A stretch of 39,811 nt of DNA from Telmatospirillum sp. (GCA_031291415.1 JARLJB010000216.1:1-39811); one strand, 5' to 3'; positions 28,496-37,361 are shown, counted from the stretch's first letter. Translations and numbers: made by a program. Notes: generated by a model not told the origin, from the letters alone.

Positions 28496-30166
28496 TCAGC
28501 CGATCGGTCCGGCCAAGGCGAGTTTTCGGAAAATGTCCGGCGGAACAGGCTTGCTGAAAAGAAATCCTTGGAAGATCTCGACGCCGAGTTCGCGCAGAAA
28601 ACTCGCCTGTGCCCGTGTTTCGACGCCTTCCGCGACGGTCTTCATACCAAGGGACTGCGCCAGCGAAACGATGGTCCGGGCAACGGCGACGGCGTTGGGC
28701 ACATCGGGCGTATCCATGACGAAGGATCGATCGATCTTCAAACTGTCGATCGGAAAGTGTCTCAGATAGCTGAGGGACGAATAGCCGGTCCCGAAATCGT
28801 CCAATGACAAGGAGACACCCTGATCCTTGATGGCGTGCAATCGCTCAGTCGCCTGGACGGGATCGTCGGCCATCGCCGATTCGGTCAACTCGATGACGAC
28901 GCCGGACGGATTACAGCCGGTTTCGGAAATGGTCCGGCCGATTCTGGCGGCAAGGTCGGGTTGGCGTAGATCGATGGCCGACAGGTTGACGGCGATCGTC
29001 AAGGTCAGTCCAGAGCGCTGCCATTCGGCCAAGTGTTCGAGTGAGCGGCGCAAAACCCAAGTCCCAAGATCGCCGATGACACCACTTCGCTCGGCCAGCG
29101 GAATGAATTCGGTCGGGGAAACGTCACCCAATTGATCGTCGTGCCAGCGAACCAGCGCTTCGGCACCGAGTATCACGCCGTCGCGCGCCCGTACCTTGGG
29201 TTGCAAGGCCAGGGATAGCCCATTCTCGGCGACGGCCGCGCGCAGGCGCTCCTCCATGAGGGATTCCCGTGCCATCCTGTTTCCGAGATCGGCGGTGAAC
29301 AGGCTGACACCACCGCAAGCGCCCCATCGCAGCGAATGGCTGGCCGCGGCGTGCGCATCCTGCAACAGAGAATCGGGAACGATGTCTCCGGGTTTGGCGA
29401 TCGCCACGCCAGCTGCCGCCGACAGATGCAAGTTCACCGAATCCCAGGCGATCGGACGAGAGACCACAGCGCAAAGTCGTTCTGCCAGGGCCTGCGGTTC
29501 GGTGTCCGCCGTCATGATGGCGAAACTCTCACCATGGATGCGCGAGACGAGGCCTGCTGTGCCGGCTTCGTCTCGCAAACGACAGGCAATGACACGGATC
29601 ATATGTTCAGCGGAAAACCGGCCGTGTCGCTCGGCAACGCGCCAAAAACCAACCACGTTGAGGACGATGACGGCTACGGGCGTGGAACGGTCCAACGCCT
29701 CCTTCACTCTTTCGATGAACAGCAATCCGTTCGGCAGGCCGGTCGGCTGGTCATGGGTCGCCAGGAACCGCAATCTGTTTTCGGCGGCCCGTCTTTCGCT
29801 GATATCGCGCACGAACCCGGTGAAATAGCGTTCACCGTTGTCCTCGAATACCGAGATCCCGACTTCCACGGGAAAACGCGTGCCGTCCTTGCGGACGGCC
29901 TCAAGCCAGCGGCCGGCCCCCAGCACGTGGGTGATGCCGTGATCCGGACGGAAGGCGGCCAGGAATCCGTCATGTTTTTCCTTGTAGGGAGACGGCATGA
30001 TCATATTGATATTCTTGCCGAGAAGCTCCTCCTTGCTCCAGCCGAACATGCGTTGGGCGGCGCCGTTGACCCAGACAATGGTTCCCTTCGCCGTTGTCGT
30101 GAAAACGCCGTCGATCGAGCTATTCAGGATGGAGGACAGTGGGGCGGTCAGCAAATCCACGGACAT
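28496..30166 (-). CDS. PAS-GGDEF(degenerate)-EAL cyclic-di-GMP phosphodiesterase
   Basis: A predicted cytosolic c-di-GMP regulator of 556 residues. PAS domain at about 8-125 (SSIDGVFTTTAKGTIVWVNG to GFVRDISERRAAE). A GGDEF-like domain at about 130-290 carries HGESF where GGDEF is required (RIHGESFAIM), so cyclase activity should be lost and the domain may only bind GTP or be structural. An EAL domain at about 300-550 is intact: EALVRW, NLSAIDL, ELTESAM, DDFGTGYSSLSYL, IDSLKIDRSFV and AEGVET. It should lower c-di-GMP, which usually favours motility and opposes EPS production. I prefer ATG 30164-30166 (GGAAACG upstream); an ATG at 30176-30178 and a GTG at 30218-30220 are in frame. It is transcribed away from the aldo/keto reductase. 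Confidence 0.88.
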   Translation of the reverse strand: MSVDLLTAPLSSILNSSIDGVFTTTAKGTIVWVNGAAQRMFGWSKEELLGKNINMIMPSPYKEKHDGFLAAFRPDHGITHVLGAGRWLEAVRKDGTRFPVEVGISVFEDNGERYFTGFVRDISERRAAENRLRFLATHDQPTGLPNGLLFIERVKEALDRSTPVAVIVLNVVGFWRVAERHGRFSAEHMIRVIACRLRDEAGTAGLVSRIHGESFAIMTADTEPQALAERLCAVVSRPIAWDSVNLHLSAAAGVAIAKPGDIVPDSLLQDAHAAASHSLRWGACGGVSLFTADLGNRMARESLMEERLRAAVAENGLSLALQPKVRARDGVILGAEALVRWHDDQLGDVSPTEFIPLAERSGVIGDLGTWVLRRSLEHLAEWQRSGLTLTIAVNLSAIDLRQPDLAARIGRTISETGCNPSGVVIELTESAMADDPVQATERLHAIKDQGVSLSLDDFGTGYSSLSYLRHFPIDSLKIDRSFVMDTPDVPNAVAVARTIVSLAQSLGMKTVAEGVETRAQASFLRELGVEIFQGFLFSKPVPPDIFRKLALAGPIG

Positions 30167-30425
30167 GGTCGTTTCCATTCGCAAGAGCACTACTGGCGCA
30201 TGCCATCCCAAACGCGCCACAACGTTATCATGCCCGCCGACCCGTCGCGACGGTGCCGTCGGTGATCGCGGCCGCGATGGCCAGGAGAGATCATGCGATG
30301 CCTTCGTCTCCGACTTCGGCAGGCGGGAAGCACCGCTCGGGCTGGATGGCAGATTTAAGGTTCATCGGGCTTTGCCATCGCTGTAGGATGATGTTCCTTG
30401 TCGTGATTGTGGAAGGATGGCTCCG

Positions 30426-31406
30426 ATGGAATACCGGAAGCTTGGTCAGACCGGCCTTGAGGTTTCGCGTTTGGCGCTTGGCTGCATGACCTACGGCGTG
30501 CCCGAGAGAGGGAGCCATCCCTGGACCTTGCCCGAAGACCAGAGCCGGCCTCTCATAAAGAAAGCGCTTGAGCTCGGTATCAATTTCTTCGACACGGCGA
30601 ACATCTATTCCGATGGCACATCCGAGGAAATCGTCGGGCGCGCGCTCAAGGATTTCGCACGGCGCGAGGACGTGGTCATTGCCACCAAAGTATGCAACCG
30701 CATGCGCCCAGGTCCCAACGGCGCCGGATTGTCGCGCCGGGCCATCATGACCGAGATCGACAATAGCCTCCGTCGTCTCGGTGTCGATTATGTCGATCTC
30801 TACCAAATTCATCGCTGGGACCAGAGCACGCCGATCGAGGAGACGATGGAGGCGTTGCATGACGTGGTCAAGGCGGGAAAGGCGCTCTATATCGGCGCCT
30901 CTTCAATGTTCGCCTGGCAATTTTCCAAGGCCCAGTACGTTGCTGAATGGAACGGTTGGACAAGGTTCGTCACCATGCAGAACCACGTCAATCTTCTCCA
31001 TCGCGAGGAGGAGCGCGAGATGATACCGCTGTGCGCGGACATGGGAGTGGGGCTGCTGCCCTGGAGTCCGCTTGCCCGCGGCCGGTTGACCCGCGACTGG
31101 AATGAGGAAACCGAGCGCGTCCGATCGGACAGTTATGGCCATCGCCTCTACGACGCGACGGTTGACGCCGATCGCGCGGTGATCGAAGCCGTCGGAAGCG
31201 TCGCCAAGGCGCGCGGCGTGCCGCGTGCCCAGGTTGCGCTGGCGTGGCTGGCTCAGAAACCCGGCGTGACGGCGCCGATCGTCGGCGCCTCGAAGCCGCA
31301 TCATCTCGACGATGCCGTCGCCGCTCTGTCGCTCGGCCTGACGGAAGAGGAGATCCTTGTGCTGGAGGCGCCCTACGTGCCGCATCGGGTGGTTGGTCTG
31401 GATTGA
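30426..31406 (+). CDS. aldo/keto reductase
   Basis: An NADPH-dependent carbonyl reductase of 326 residues with a (beta/alpha)8 barrel, cytosolic. The catalytic tetrad is present: Asp56 and Tyr61 (FFDTANIYSDG), Lys88 (VVIATKV) and His129 (YQIHRWD). LLPWSPLARGRLTRDW and IVGASKPHHLDDAVAAL provide the phosphate-binding elements. It resembles the YajO/YghZ-type group of broad-range reductases; the substrate is unknown. ATG 30426 follows AAGGA at eight bases; the ATG at 30417 lies on the ribosome site itself and is less likely. It stands alone, ends in a very strong hairpin, and is convergent with the SDR gene. Confidence 0.88.
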   Translation: MEYRKLGQTGLEVSRLALGCMTYGVPERGSHPWTLPEDQSRPLIKKALELGINFFDTANIYSDGTSEEIVGRALKDFARREDVVIATKVCNRMRPGPNGAGLSRRAIMTEIDNSLRRLGVDYVDLYQIHRWDQSTPIEETMEALHDVVKAGKALYIGASSMFAWQFSKAQYVAEWNGWTRFVTMQNHVNLLHREEEREMIPLCADMGVGLLPWSPLARGRLTRDWNEETERVRSDSYGHRLYDATVDADRAVIEAVGSVAKARGVPRAQVALAWLAQKPGVTAPIVGASKPHHLDDAVAALSLGLTEEEILVLEAPYVPHRVVGLD

Positions 31407-31408
31407 TC

Positions 31409-31453
31409 TGCCACCTTCGACATGTCGTCCAAAATGACATGTCGAAGGTGGCA
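31409..31453. terminator. 18-bp perfect inverted repeat between convergent genes
   Basis: TGCCACCTTCGACATGTC (31409-31426) is exactly complementary to 31436-31453 across a 9-base loop. It begins three bases after the aldo/keto reductase stop and lies 55 bp from the end of the convergent SDR gene, the right place for a bidirectional terminator. No U-tract is present, so it may instead block by structure or bind a protein. Confidence 0.6.
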
Positions 31454-31508
31454 TCCAGGCGATACCGTCGCCTCTGGCCTCAGCAGGCGTCGGGCGGGAT
31501 GAAACGCG

Positions 31509-32399
31509 TCACGTCATCTCCTGCTCGATCCAGGTGATTACCGAGGCATGCTGCGGTGTCCATCCGAGGTCGCGGCGTGCCTTGAGGGCTCGCACGCGGC
31601 TGTTCGAGCCGAGGGCGAAGACCGCGAGTTCCCGCCCCCATCTCGCCACCGCCTGTTCGGCAGTCCAAGGTTGGGCCGGGCCGAGGTTCAGTCTTTTGCC
31701 GATGGCACGGACGATGTCGCCGAAGGCGGCCTCGCCGTTCTCGACATAGTAGAAACTGCCCGCCGGAGCATTGGCCAGCGCCAGACCATAGAGATCGGCA
31801 ACGTCCGCGATATGGACGTTGGACCAGATATTGCGTCCCGCGCCGATGTAGCGTGGAATGCCGCTTTCCCTGGCCTCGGCGACCAACGGCGGGATCTGAA
31901 CGCTTTGCGCCGCCGGGCCAAGAGTGTTGCCGTAGATCAGGCTATTGCACAAAACGACGGTCCGGATGGCGGGGGCGGCGGCCAGGACGAGATTGTTGAG
32001 CGCGACCCGATGCTCCTTGTCCGGCTCCGGCTTGACCGGAGTGTCCTCGGTGAAGATCGCGTTGGACGGTTCGCCCATCGCTTCGTCGCCGACCAGACTG
32101 GTGCCGCTGGTGTGCAGGAAGGCTTTGCCGGAACCGGCCAGTCCGGCCAGCAGCGCCTCGACCGCTCCCTGATGGTCGCTGTCCGCCGCGTTGACGACGG
32201 CCTCAGCCATCCTCGCTTCCGCCGAGAGGAGCCGGGCATCGTCGAGCGTGCCGATCACCGGGGTGATGCCGCAGGCTGCAACCGCATCGGCTTTGGCTGC
32301 GTTGCGGATAAGGCTGCGGACCTCATGGCCAAGGGCCGCCAAACGGGCGGCCACCGAGCCGCCGATGTAGCCACTGGCGCCGGTGACGAAAATCTTCAT
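31509..32399 (-). CDS. NAD(P)-dependent epimerase/dehydratase-type SDR
   Basis: An atypical extended SDR of 296 residues. KIFVTGASGYIGGSVAARL (TGASGYIG at 7-14) is the dinucleotide site. Further on are ADSDHQGAVEALL, the LHTSGTSLVGDE strand with the catalytic Ser/Thr region, and NSLIYGNTLGP, where Tyr of IYG sits near the expected position although a clean YxxxK is not seen. Related proteins act on sugars, aldehydes or small quinone-like substrates; no specific reaction can be given. The start at ATG 32397-32399 is set by AAAGGA seven bases upstream; the frame is open further but lies in the divergent promoter. It is divergent from a LysR-type regulator that probably controls it. Confidence 0.82.
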   Translation of the reverse strand: MKIFVTGASGYIGGSVAARLAALGHEVRSLIRNAAKADAVAACGITPVIGTLDDARLLSAEARMAEAVVNAADSDHQGAVEALLAGLAGSGKAFLHTSGTSLVGDEAMGEPSNAIFTEDTPVKPEPDKEHRVALNNLVLAAAPAIRTVVLCNSLIYGNTLGPAAQSVQIPPLVAEARESGIPRYIGAGRNIWSNVHIADVADLYGLALANAPAGSFYYVENGEAAFGDIVRAIGKRLNLGPAQPWTAEQAVARWGRELAVFALGSNSRVRALKARRDLGWTPQHASVITWIEQEMT

Positions 32400-32495
32400 G
32401 CCAAATTCCTTTCGACTGTTCGCCGGCTCATCCAACGGCCGGCAGTACGGAAGATGGGTGGTTCGTCGTTGCTTGAAAATCAGCGCTGGATCCAC

Positions 32496-32507
32496 ATCAT
32501 CTATGAT
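32496..32507. promoter_or_regulatory. small inverted repeat in the SDR/LysR divergent promoter
   Basis: ATCAT-CT-ATGAT lies about 30 bp before the LysR start in the 132-bp gap between divergent genes, where a LysR-type regulator usually binds. The arms are only 5 bp. Confidence 0.25.
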
Positions 32508-32531
32508 CTGATTTCACAGGTTGGCGCGAAA

Positions 32532-33461
32532 ATGGACAATCGGGTGGGCGAAATGCAGGTTTTTCTGCGCGTCGTTGAAACCGGCAGCTTTTCGGATGCC
32601 GCCCGTTTACTGCTCATGACGCCGTCGACGGTCAGCAAGCTGGTCAGCCGGATCGAAGCGCGTCTTGGCGTCCGTCTCATTGAACGCTCGACCAGGCGTC
32701 TGGCGCTTACCGATGAAGGACGCATCTATTACGACCGGAGCAGCGCCTTGCTTGCCGAGCTCGATGATATCGAGCGGGAGGTAGCCAGGGAGTCACTGCA
32801 GGCGAGCGGGACTGTGCGGGTCAATGCATCCGTCGCTTTCGGTGTGCATGGCGTCGAACCTTTGCTGCCAGCCTTTTGGCAGGCCCATCCCGGTGTCACC
32901 GTCGATCTGTCGTTGTCCGACGATATCGTCGATCTTTATCTCGACCATACGGACGTCGTATTCCGGGTTGGTGAACTGGGGGACTCCAATATGAAGACAC
33001 GCAAGATCGGCGTGGCTCATCGTAAGATCGTGGCCGCGCCGGCCTATCTCGCCCAGCATGGCGTTCCACAATCGGTCGACGACCTCGACCAGCACAATTG
33101 TCTCTGTTTCAATTTTCGCCGGACAGTACCGGTGTGGCCGCTTCCGCAGCGAGGGCGGATCGTCGACCGGATCGTGCGCGGCAACCTTCTTGCCAATAAC
33201 GGCGAAACGGTTCGCCGACTTGCCATTGAGGGGGCAGGGCTGGCTCGGTTGGCCGATTTCCATGTTGATGCGGATATCGCGGCCGGCCGATTGGTCGAGG
33301 TGCTGGCCAACCCCGATGACGTCGAGGACGTGCACGCGCTTTATCTTGGCACCCGGCGCCTTCCTCAACGCGTGCGGGTTTTTCTCGACTTCATGGTGCC
33401 GCGTCTGCAGGCGTTCATGGCGCGGGTGCGGGCGGACGGAGGCGGGCTCAATGACTGTTGA
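32532..33461 (+). CDS. LysR-family transcriptional regulator
   Basis: A DNA-binding regulator of 309 residues. The N-terminal winged helix-turn-helix (about 5-62) reads MQVFLRVVETGSFSDAARLL, then TPSTVSKLVSRIEARLGVRL and ERSTRRLALTDEG. The periplasmic-binding-like effector domain (about 90-300) is of the CrgA/DsdC-like group (VRVNASVAFGVHGVEPLLPAF, VFRVGELGDSNMKTRKIG). By the usual LysR rule it should control the divergent SDR gene and perhaps itself. ATG 32532 has only a weak ribosome site, but it matches the family start. The frame is open for 984 nt upstream, through the SDR gene, which is not coding on this strand. The end overlaps the AraC-type gene by 11 nt. Confidence 0.88.
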   Translation: MDNRVGEMQVFLRVVETGSFSDAARLLLMTPSTVSKLVSRIEARLGVRLIERSTRRLALTDEGRIYYDRSSALLAELDDIEREVARESLQASGTVRVNASVAFGVHGVEPLLPAFWQAHPGVTVDLSLSDDIVDLYLDHTDVVFRVGELGDSNMKTRKIGVAHRKIVAAPAYLAQHGVPQSVDDLDQHNCLCFNFRRTVPVWPLPQRGRIVDRIVRGNLLANNGETVRRLAIEGAGLARLADFHVDADIAAGRLVEVLANPDDVEDVHALYLGTRRLPQRVRVFLDFMVPRLQAFMARVRADGGGLNDC

Positions 33462-34212
33462 TCTGAACGGTATTTTCCGCGGTGCGGCGGCGTCCGTCTG
33501 GAATTACCGGCGGTCGTCCGCCTGCCCGGGAATTGAGTTCGCATCCTGGCGCGGCGATCACTCACAGGCGTTGGCGCCCCATTTCCATGACGAGGACCAG
33601 TTCACGCTGATGTTGCGAGGGCGGCGTCGGTTCGTTGTCGGATCGACGGTTATCGAGGTTGAACAGGGCGAGTGCCTGTTCGTCCCCGCTGGCCTTCCGC
33701 ATGGCCCGGTAAAGGTCGCTGATTGCCCTGCGGCTTGCGTCAATGTCTATGCCTCACCAACTGTCGCCGGACGGTCGGTGGCTATTTCAAGGATGCTGGA
33801 ACCCCGGCTGCAAGACGGTCTGCCGTCCTGGGAGGAGCTTTCCTGCGTCCTTGGCGAATGGCAGCAATCGACTGTGGAAATGTCTTCGTACGGCAACATC
33901 GATCGTCTTTGTTCCCATCTTCTTACGCGGGACGAACCCGTCGCATTGATCGCCGCCAGACTGGGCTGCAGCCGCGAGGCTTTCAGCCGGCGGTTTTCCC
34001 GCGAGGTCGGAATGCCGCCGCACGCCTATCGAATTGCCTGTCGTCTCAATCATGCCCGCGAACTCTTGCGGGACGGCGAGGCCGTGGCGTCCACCGCAGC
34101 GGCGAGTGGATTTGCCGACCAGAGCCATCTCGGACGGTGGTTCCGGAAGAGCTTCGGCGTCAGTCCCGCCGTCTATCGTCGCGTCACATTCGTTCCAGAC
34201 AGCCCGACGTGA
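33451..34212 (+). CDS. AraC-family transcriptional regulator with cupin domain
   Basis: A regulator of 253 residues. The N-terminal cupin (about 25-110) shows HFHDEDQFTLMLRGRRRFVVG and GECLFVPAGLPHGP, the two cupin motifs. The C-terminal double helix-turn-helix (about 155-245) shows VALIAARLGCSREAFSRRFSRE, PHAYRIACRLNHARELL and STAAASGFADQSHLGRWFRK followed by GVSPAVYRR. Family members of this layout often govern a nearby efflux or permease gene. Here the TauE/SafE gene starts 38 nt downstream on the same strand, so control of that exporter is a reasonable inference. ATG 33451 lies inside the LysR 3' end (11-nt overlap), indicating translational coupling. Confidence 0.87.
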   Translation: MTVDLNGIFRGAAASVWNYRRSSACPGIEFASWRGDHSQALAPHFHDEDQFTLMLRGRRRFVVGSTVIEVEQGECLFVPAGLPHGPVKVADCPAACVNVYASPTVAGRSVAISRMLEPRLQDGLPSWEELSCVLGEWQQSTVEMSSYGNIDRLCSHLLTRDEPVALIAARLGCSREAFSRRFSREVGMPPHAYRIACRLNHARELLRDGEAVASTAAASGFADQSHLGRWFRKSFGVSPAVYRRVTFVPDSPT

Positions 34213-34249
34213 GCTTCCTAGTGTTGTTCCCCGGCGAGGGGGATGTCTC

Positions 34250-34996
34250 ATGGATTTCGGAGCTTTTGTTCTGCTGTTGGTCGCCGGTGTGATCGGCGGT
34301 GTCGTCAATGCGCTTGCCGGCGGTGCGACGCTGATCACCTTTCCGGCCATGATGATGGCCGGGCTGTCCCCGGTCGTCGCCAATGCTTCCAATTCTGTGG
34401 CGATTTCGCCCGGTCATTTTCTGGCGGCCATTGCCGACCGGGGAAAACTGTTCCAGGTTCAACTCGGACGTCGTTGTTGTCTGGCCGCGATCGGAGGTGC
34501 CGGTGGCGCCGCCATTCTTCTGGTGCTTCCCGAGCGTCTTTTCACCCTGCCGGTTCCGGCGTTAATCGGCTTTGCCACGCTGCTGTTCGGCTGCGCGCCC
34601 CGCCTGCAGCGGGCCACCCTGAGGCCGCGTGCCAAGCATAGCATTTGGGAAGACGCGATATTGCTGGCTGTGTCCGTTTATGGCGGTTTTTTTGGCGCTG
34701 GTTTGGGAATCATGCTGACTGCGATCGTTTCACTTGGCCAGAACGACGACATCCGGCTGATCAAGGCGGTCAAAAATCTTTTGGCGACCGCTGTAAGCGT
34801 GCCTGCCATCGTTATCTTCGGTCTGAAGGGGGGCGTTGCATGGACGCCGACCGCCGTCATGCTGGTCGGCGCCATCGTCGGCGGCTATGCCGGCGGACAT
34901 CTCATTCGTATTCTTCCCGCAGGATTGGTGCGGCGGGCCGTCATTGTCGCTGGAACCGGGATGACGGTTATCTACGGTGTTCGTTACTGGGCGTGA
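34250..34996 (+). CDS. TauE/SafE-family membrane permease
   Basis: An integral membrane protein of 248 residues with about eight hydrophobic segments, in two similar halves. GVIGGVVNALAGGATLITFPAM at the start and VYGGFFGAGLGIMLTAIVSL in the middle are the paired Gly-rich TauE/SafE signatures, and KAVKNLLATAVSVPAIVIFGLKGGV is also typical. Family members are proposed exporters of sulfite, sulfoacetate or other organic anions; the substrate here is unknown. ATG 34250 is preceded by GAGGGGG. The gene follows an AraC-type regulator on the same strand and is convergent with the antiporter gene. Confidence 0.87.
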   Translation: MDFGAFVLLLVAGVIGGVVNALAGGATLITFPAMMMAGLSPVVANASNSVAISPGHFLAAIADRGKLFQVQLGRRCCLAAIGGAGGAAILLVLPERLFTLPVPALIGFATLLFGCAPRLQRATLRPRAKHSIWEDAILLAVSVYGGFFGAGLGIMLTAIVSLGQNDDIRLIKAVKNLLATAVSVPAIVIFGLKGGVAWTPTAVMLVGAIVGGYAGGHLIRILPAGLVRRAVIVAGTGMTVIYGVRYWA

Positions 34997-35087
34997 CAGG
35001 GGCGCCAGCTCGATTGCAAATTTTGTAAAACAGCCGGATTTTGTCCTTTCGCGCAATATTGCGTCGAAGACGGCTTTCGCTGGACCT

Positions 35088-36800
35088 TCATGAAGGTGAC
35101 GGGGATGAAATCAGCGATTCGGCGATGCCGCGGGCAATTTCGCGTTCACCCATGATCACTTGGTCGGCTCCCATGGCCGTCAGATGCTCTACCTCGGCGT
35201 CAGAGTGGGCGCGGGCGACAATATGTATCGTCGAACTGGCCGAACGGGCCTGGGTGATCACCTGACCAGCCTCGAAAGCATTGGGAATTGCCACGACGAG
35301 GTGACGGGCCTGCACGAGGTTGGCGGCTCTTAGAACCTCTGGATTGGCGGCGTTTCCCGAGATGACCTCGAATCCCGCCTTGCGGATTTGCGTCACCGTC
35401 TGGTCGGCGTCCTCGATGACCACCAAAGGAATCCCCTGCTGCTGCACGACTGGACCAACAAGGCTGCCGACGCGGCCAAAACCGATCAGCACCACATGAC
35501 CGGTGAGCATGGTCATCGGGAGATCTGGTGGAAGAGGTTTTTTGACCACGATCTTCGTTGATTCCTTCGTGGTGTTTTCAGCCCGACTTTCGAGGCGGCG
35601 GGCGACGCGTCCGATGATGGCGAAAACGAGCGGATTGACCATGATCGAGAGGATGGCGCCGGCCAGGATCAACGACCGGCCGCGTTCGGGAAACAGACCA
35701 AGGCCGACGCCCAATTCGGCCAAAATAAAGGAAAATTCACCGATTTGCGCCAAACTGGCCGATATGGTGAGGGCCGTGGCAATCGGGTGCCGGAACAGCA
35801 GGACAATCAGGAAGGACGCCACGGATTTGCCGAAAAGGATGATGGCCAGGGTCGCCAGGACCGCCAAAGGATCGTGCAGCAGGATGGAGGGGTCGAACAG
35901 CATGCCGACCGAGACGAAAAACAGAACGGCGAAGGCGTCGCGCAGCGGCAACGTATCCTGGGCTGCCTGATGGCTGAGTTCCGATTCACTTAAGACCATG
36001 CCGGCAAAAAATCCACCAAGGGCCAGCGATACGCCGAATAGCTGCGCCGCGCCGAAGGCGACGCACAAGGCGATGGCGAGGACGGCCAGACGAAAGAGTT
36101 CCCGCGATCCCCGCTGCGCGATGGCATGCAAGATCCATGGAATGATTCGCCGTCCGACGACCATCATCACGCCGATGAACGCGACAACCTTGGCCATGGT
36201 GATGAAGATGATGCCGGTCACGCCAAGATGGATGCGGTCAGCGATCCAATCGGGCGCCGGCGGCGTCTGCGAGCCCGCCGTCCCGGCGAAGGCCGGCAAC
36301 AGAACAAGGACAAGGACCATGGCAATATCCTCGACGACCAGCCAACCGACGGCGATACGTCCGCGTTCGCTGTCGAGAAGGCGCCGGTCCTGCAGGGCGC
36401 GCAGCAACACCACGGTGCTGGCGACCGAGAGAGCCAAGCCGAAGACCAGTCCTCCGGCCAGCGACCAGCCGAGGACGTGGGCCAGGCCAAAGCCCATCAG
36501 CGAGGCGACGGCGATTTGGGCGAGGGCTCCCGGGATGGCGAGTTTCCCGACCGACAACAGGTCCTTTAGCGAAAAATGCAGGCCGACGCCGAACATCAGC
36601 AGGATGATGCCGATTTCGGCGAGCTCCGGGGCCAGTGTCTGGTCGGCGACATAGCCGGGTGTGAAGGGGCCGACGGCGATACCTGCCAACAAATAACCGA
36701 CCAGCGGCGGCATGCGAAGACGATTGGCCAGGGCGCCGAACAGGAAAGCCAGGCCGATGGCGGCGACGATGGTGGTAACCAGAGGTGAACTATGGGGCAT
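35088..36800 (-). CDS. CPA2-family cation:proton antiporter with TrkA-N domain (YbaL/KefB-like)
   Basis: An inner-membrane K+ or Na+/H+ antiporter of 570 residues. About twelve or thirteen membrane segments fill residues 8-400 (LAFLFGALANRLRMPPLVGYLLAGIAVGP, GIILLMFGVGLHFS, LALSVASTVVLLRAL, GWLVVEDIAMVLVLVLLP with the paired acidic residues E/D, SASLAQIGEFSFILAELG). A cytosolic Rossmann TrkA-N domain at about 425-545 has GFGRVGSLV, VVIEDADQ and VISGNAANPEVL, which bind NAD(H) or a nucleotide and gate transport. No C-terminal TrkA-C domain is evident. The order matches YbaL-type proteins more than glutathione-gated KefB/C. It is monocistronic, and a strong hairpin lies upstream between it and the isomerase-like gene. 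Confidence 0.88.
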   Translation of the reverse strand: MPHSSPLVTTIVAAIGLAFLFGALANRLRMPPLVGYLLAGIAVGPFTPGYVADQTLAPELAEIGIILLMFGVGLHFSLKDLLSVGKLAIPGALAQIAVASLMGFGLAHVLGWSLAGGLVFGLALSVASTVVLLRALQDRRLLDSERGRIAVGWLVVEDIAMVLVLVLLPAFAGTAGSQTPPAPDWIADRIHLGVTGIIFITMAKVVAFIGVMMVVGRRIIPWILHAIAQRGSRELFRLAVLAIALCVAFGAAQLFGVSLALGGFFAGMVLSESELSHQAAQDTLPLRDAFAVLFFVSVGMLFDPSILLHDPLAVLATLAIILFGKSVASFLIVLLFRHPIATALTISASLAQIGEFSFILAELGVGLGLFPERGRSLILAGAILSIMVNPLVFAIIGRVARRLESRAENTTKESTKIVVKKPLPPDLPMTMLTGHVVLIGFGRVGSLVGPVVQQQGIPLVVIEDADQTVTQIRKAGFEVISGNAANPEVLRAANLVQARHLVVAIPNAFEAGQVITQARSASSTIHIVARAHSDAEVEHLTAMGADQVIMGEREIARGIAESLISSPSPS

Positions 36801-36904
36801 ATGCGAAACCGGAAGCCGGAGGCCATGATGGAGGACGGCCTTCTATTGTGTGGGGCGGATGTCCGGCAGGCAAGGAAAGCCGGTGATATTTGATCGATTA
36901 ACCA

Positions 36905-36941
36905 TCATCGCTGCGGATCTCGACCGAGTCCGCAGCGATGA
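36905..36941 (-). terminator. 13-bp hairpin after the muconolactone-isomerase-like gene
   Basis: TCATCGCTGCGGA (36905-36917) pairs perfectly with 36929-36941 across an 11-base loop. It lies 40 nt beyond the isomerase-like stop and over 100 nt before the antiporter start, both on the minus strand. A clear U-run is missing (TGGTTAATC), but stem strength and position favour termination. Confidence 0.6.
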
Positions 36942-36980
36942 CAGGGGGATTCCGAGAAAAGTTGAAACGAAAGCAATAGG

Positions 36981-37265
36981 TTACGATAGGAACCCACGAT
37001 ATGGCAGCAACGGCACAACAGCGACGACTTCCAGCATGCCAGCCTTGACGAGCGGCAGGGTGGCGAGTTTGGCTTCGACGTCCTGCTGATCCCTGGCCTC
37101 GACGAGGAAGCACGCCCCGCCCTGGTCGCCACGGTGCCAGATCTGACGGATGAAACCTTCGCTATAGAGACTGCGGGCCCGTTCCACTTCCTCGGCGATT
37201 TTCGGAGCGATATCGGCATCGGTGAAACGTTCGGAGCGGCGGCGGGAAAGAGTGAGAAACTGCAT
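36981..37265 (-). CDS. muconolactone isomerase-like (YciI/dimeric alpha-beta barrel) protein
   Basis: A small ferredoxin-like-fold protein of 94 residues. MQFLTLSRRR opens the first strand. AEEVERARSLYSEGFIRQIWHRGDQGGACFLVEARD and DVEAKLATLPLVKAGMLEVVAVVPL follow the beta-alpha-beta order of muconolactone Delta-isomerase-like proteins. True isomerase activity is not shown; many relatives lack a defined substrate. The start is ATG 37263-37265 behind AAGGA; the frame extends 23 codons upstream without support. It sits 96 nt downstream of a LysR gene on the same strand, the usual partner in aromatic-acid pathways, but no other catabolic gene is nearby. Confidence 0.75.
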   Translation of the reverse strand: MQFLTLSRRRSERFTDADIAPKIAEEVERARSLYSEGFIRQIWHRGDQGGACFLVEARDQQDVEAKLATLPLVKAGMLEVVAVVPLLPYRGFLS

Positions 37266-37361
37266 CGGGAACCATCCTTGAACGGATAAGTGGAAGACCG
37301 ACAGAGGGTGTCGCATCCATGTTTTGCTGTCCAAGACGGAAAATCGATGACGTGAGACCTT

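Noticed and set aside
31548-32531. N-terminal extension of the LysR-type regulator by 328 residues
   Set aside because: The extra frame is antisense to the SDR gene; the LysR domain begins normally at 32532.
35052-35097. Short palindromes CGCAATATTGCG and ACCTTCATGAAGGT at the convergent end of the TauE and antiporter genes
   Set aside because: Small, with no terminator tail; the second overlaps the antiporter stop codon, so no function is claimed.
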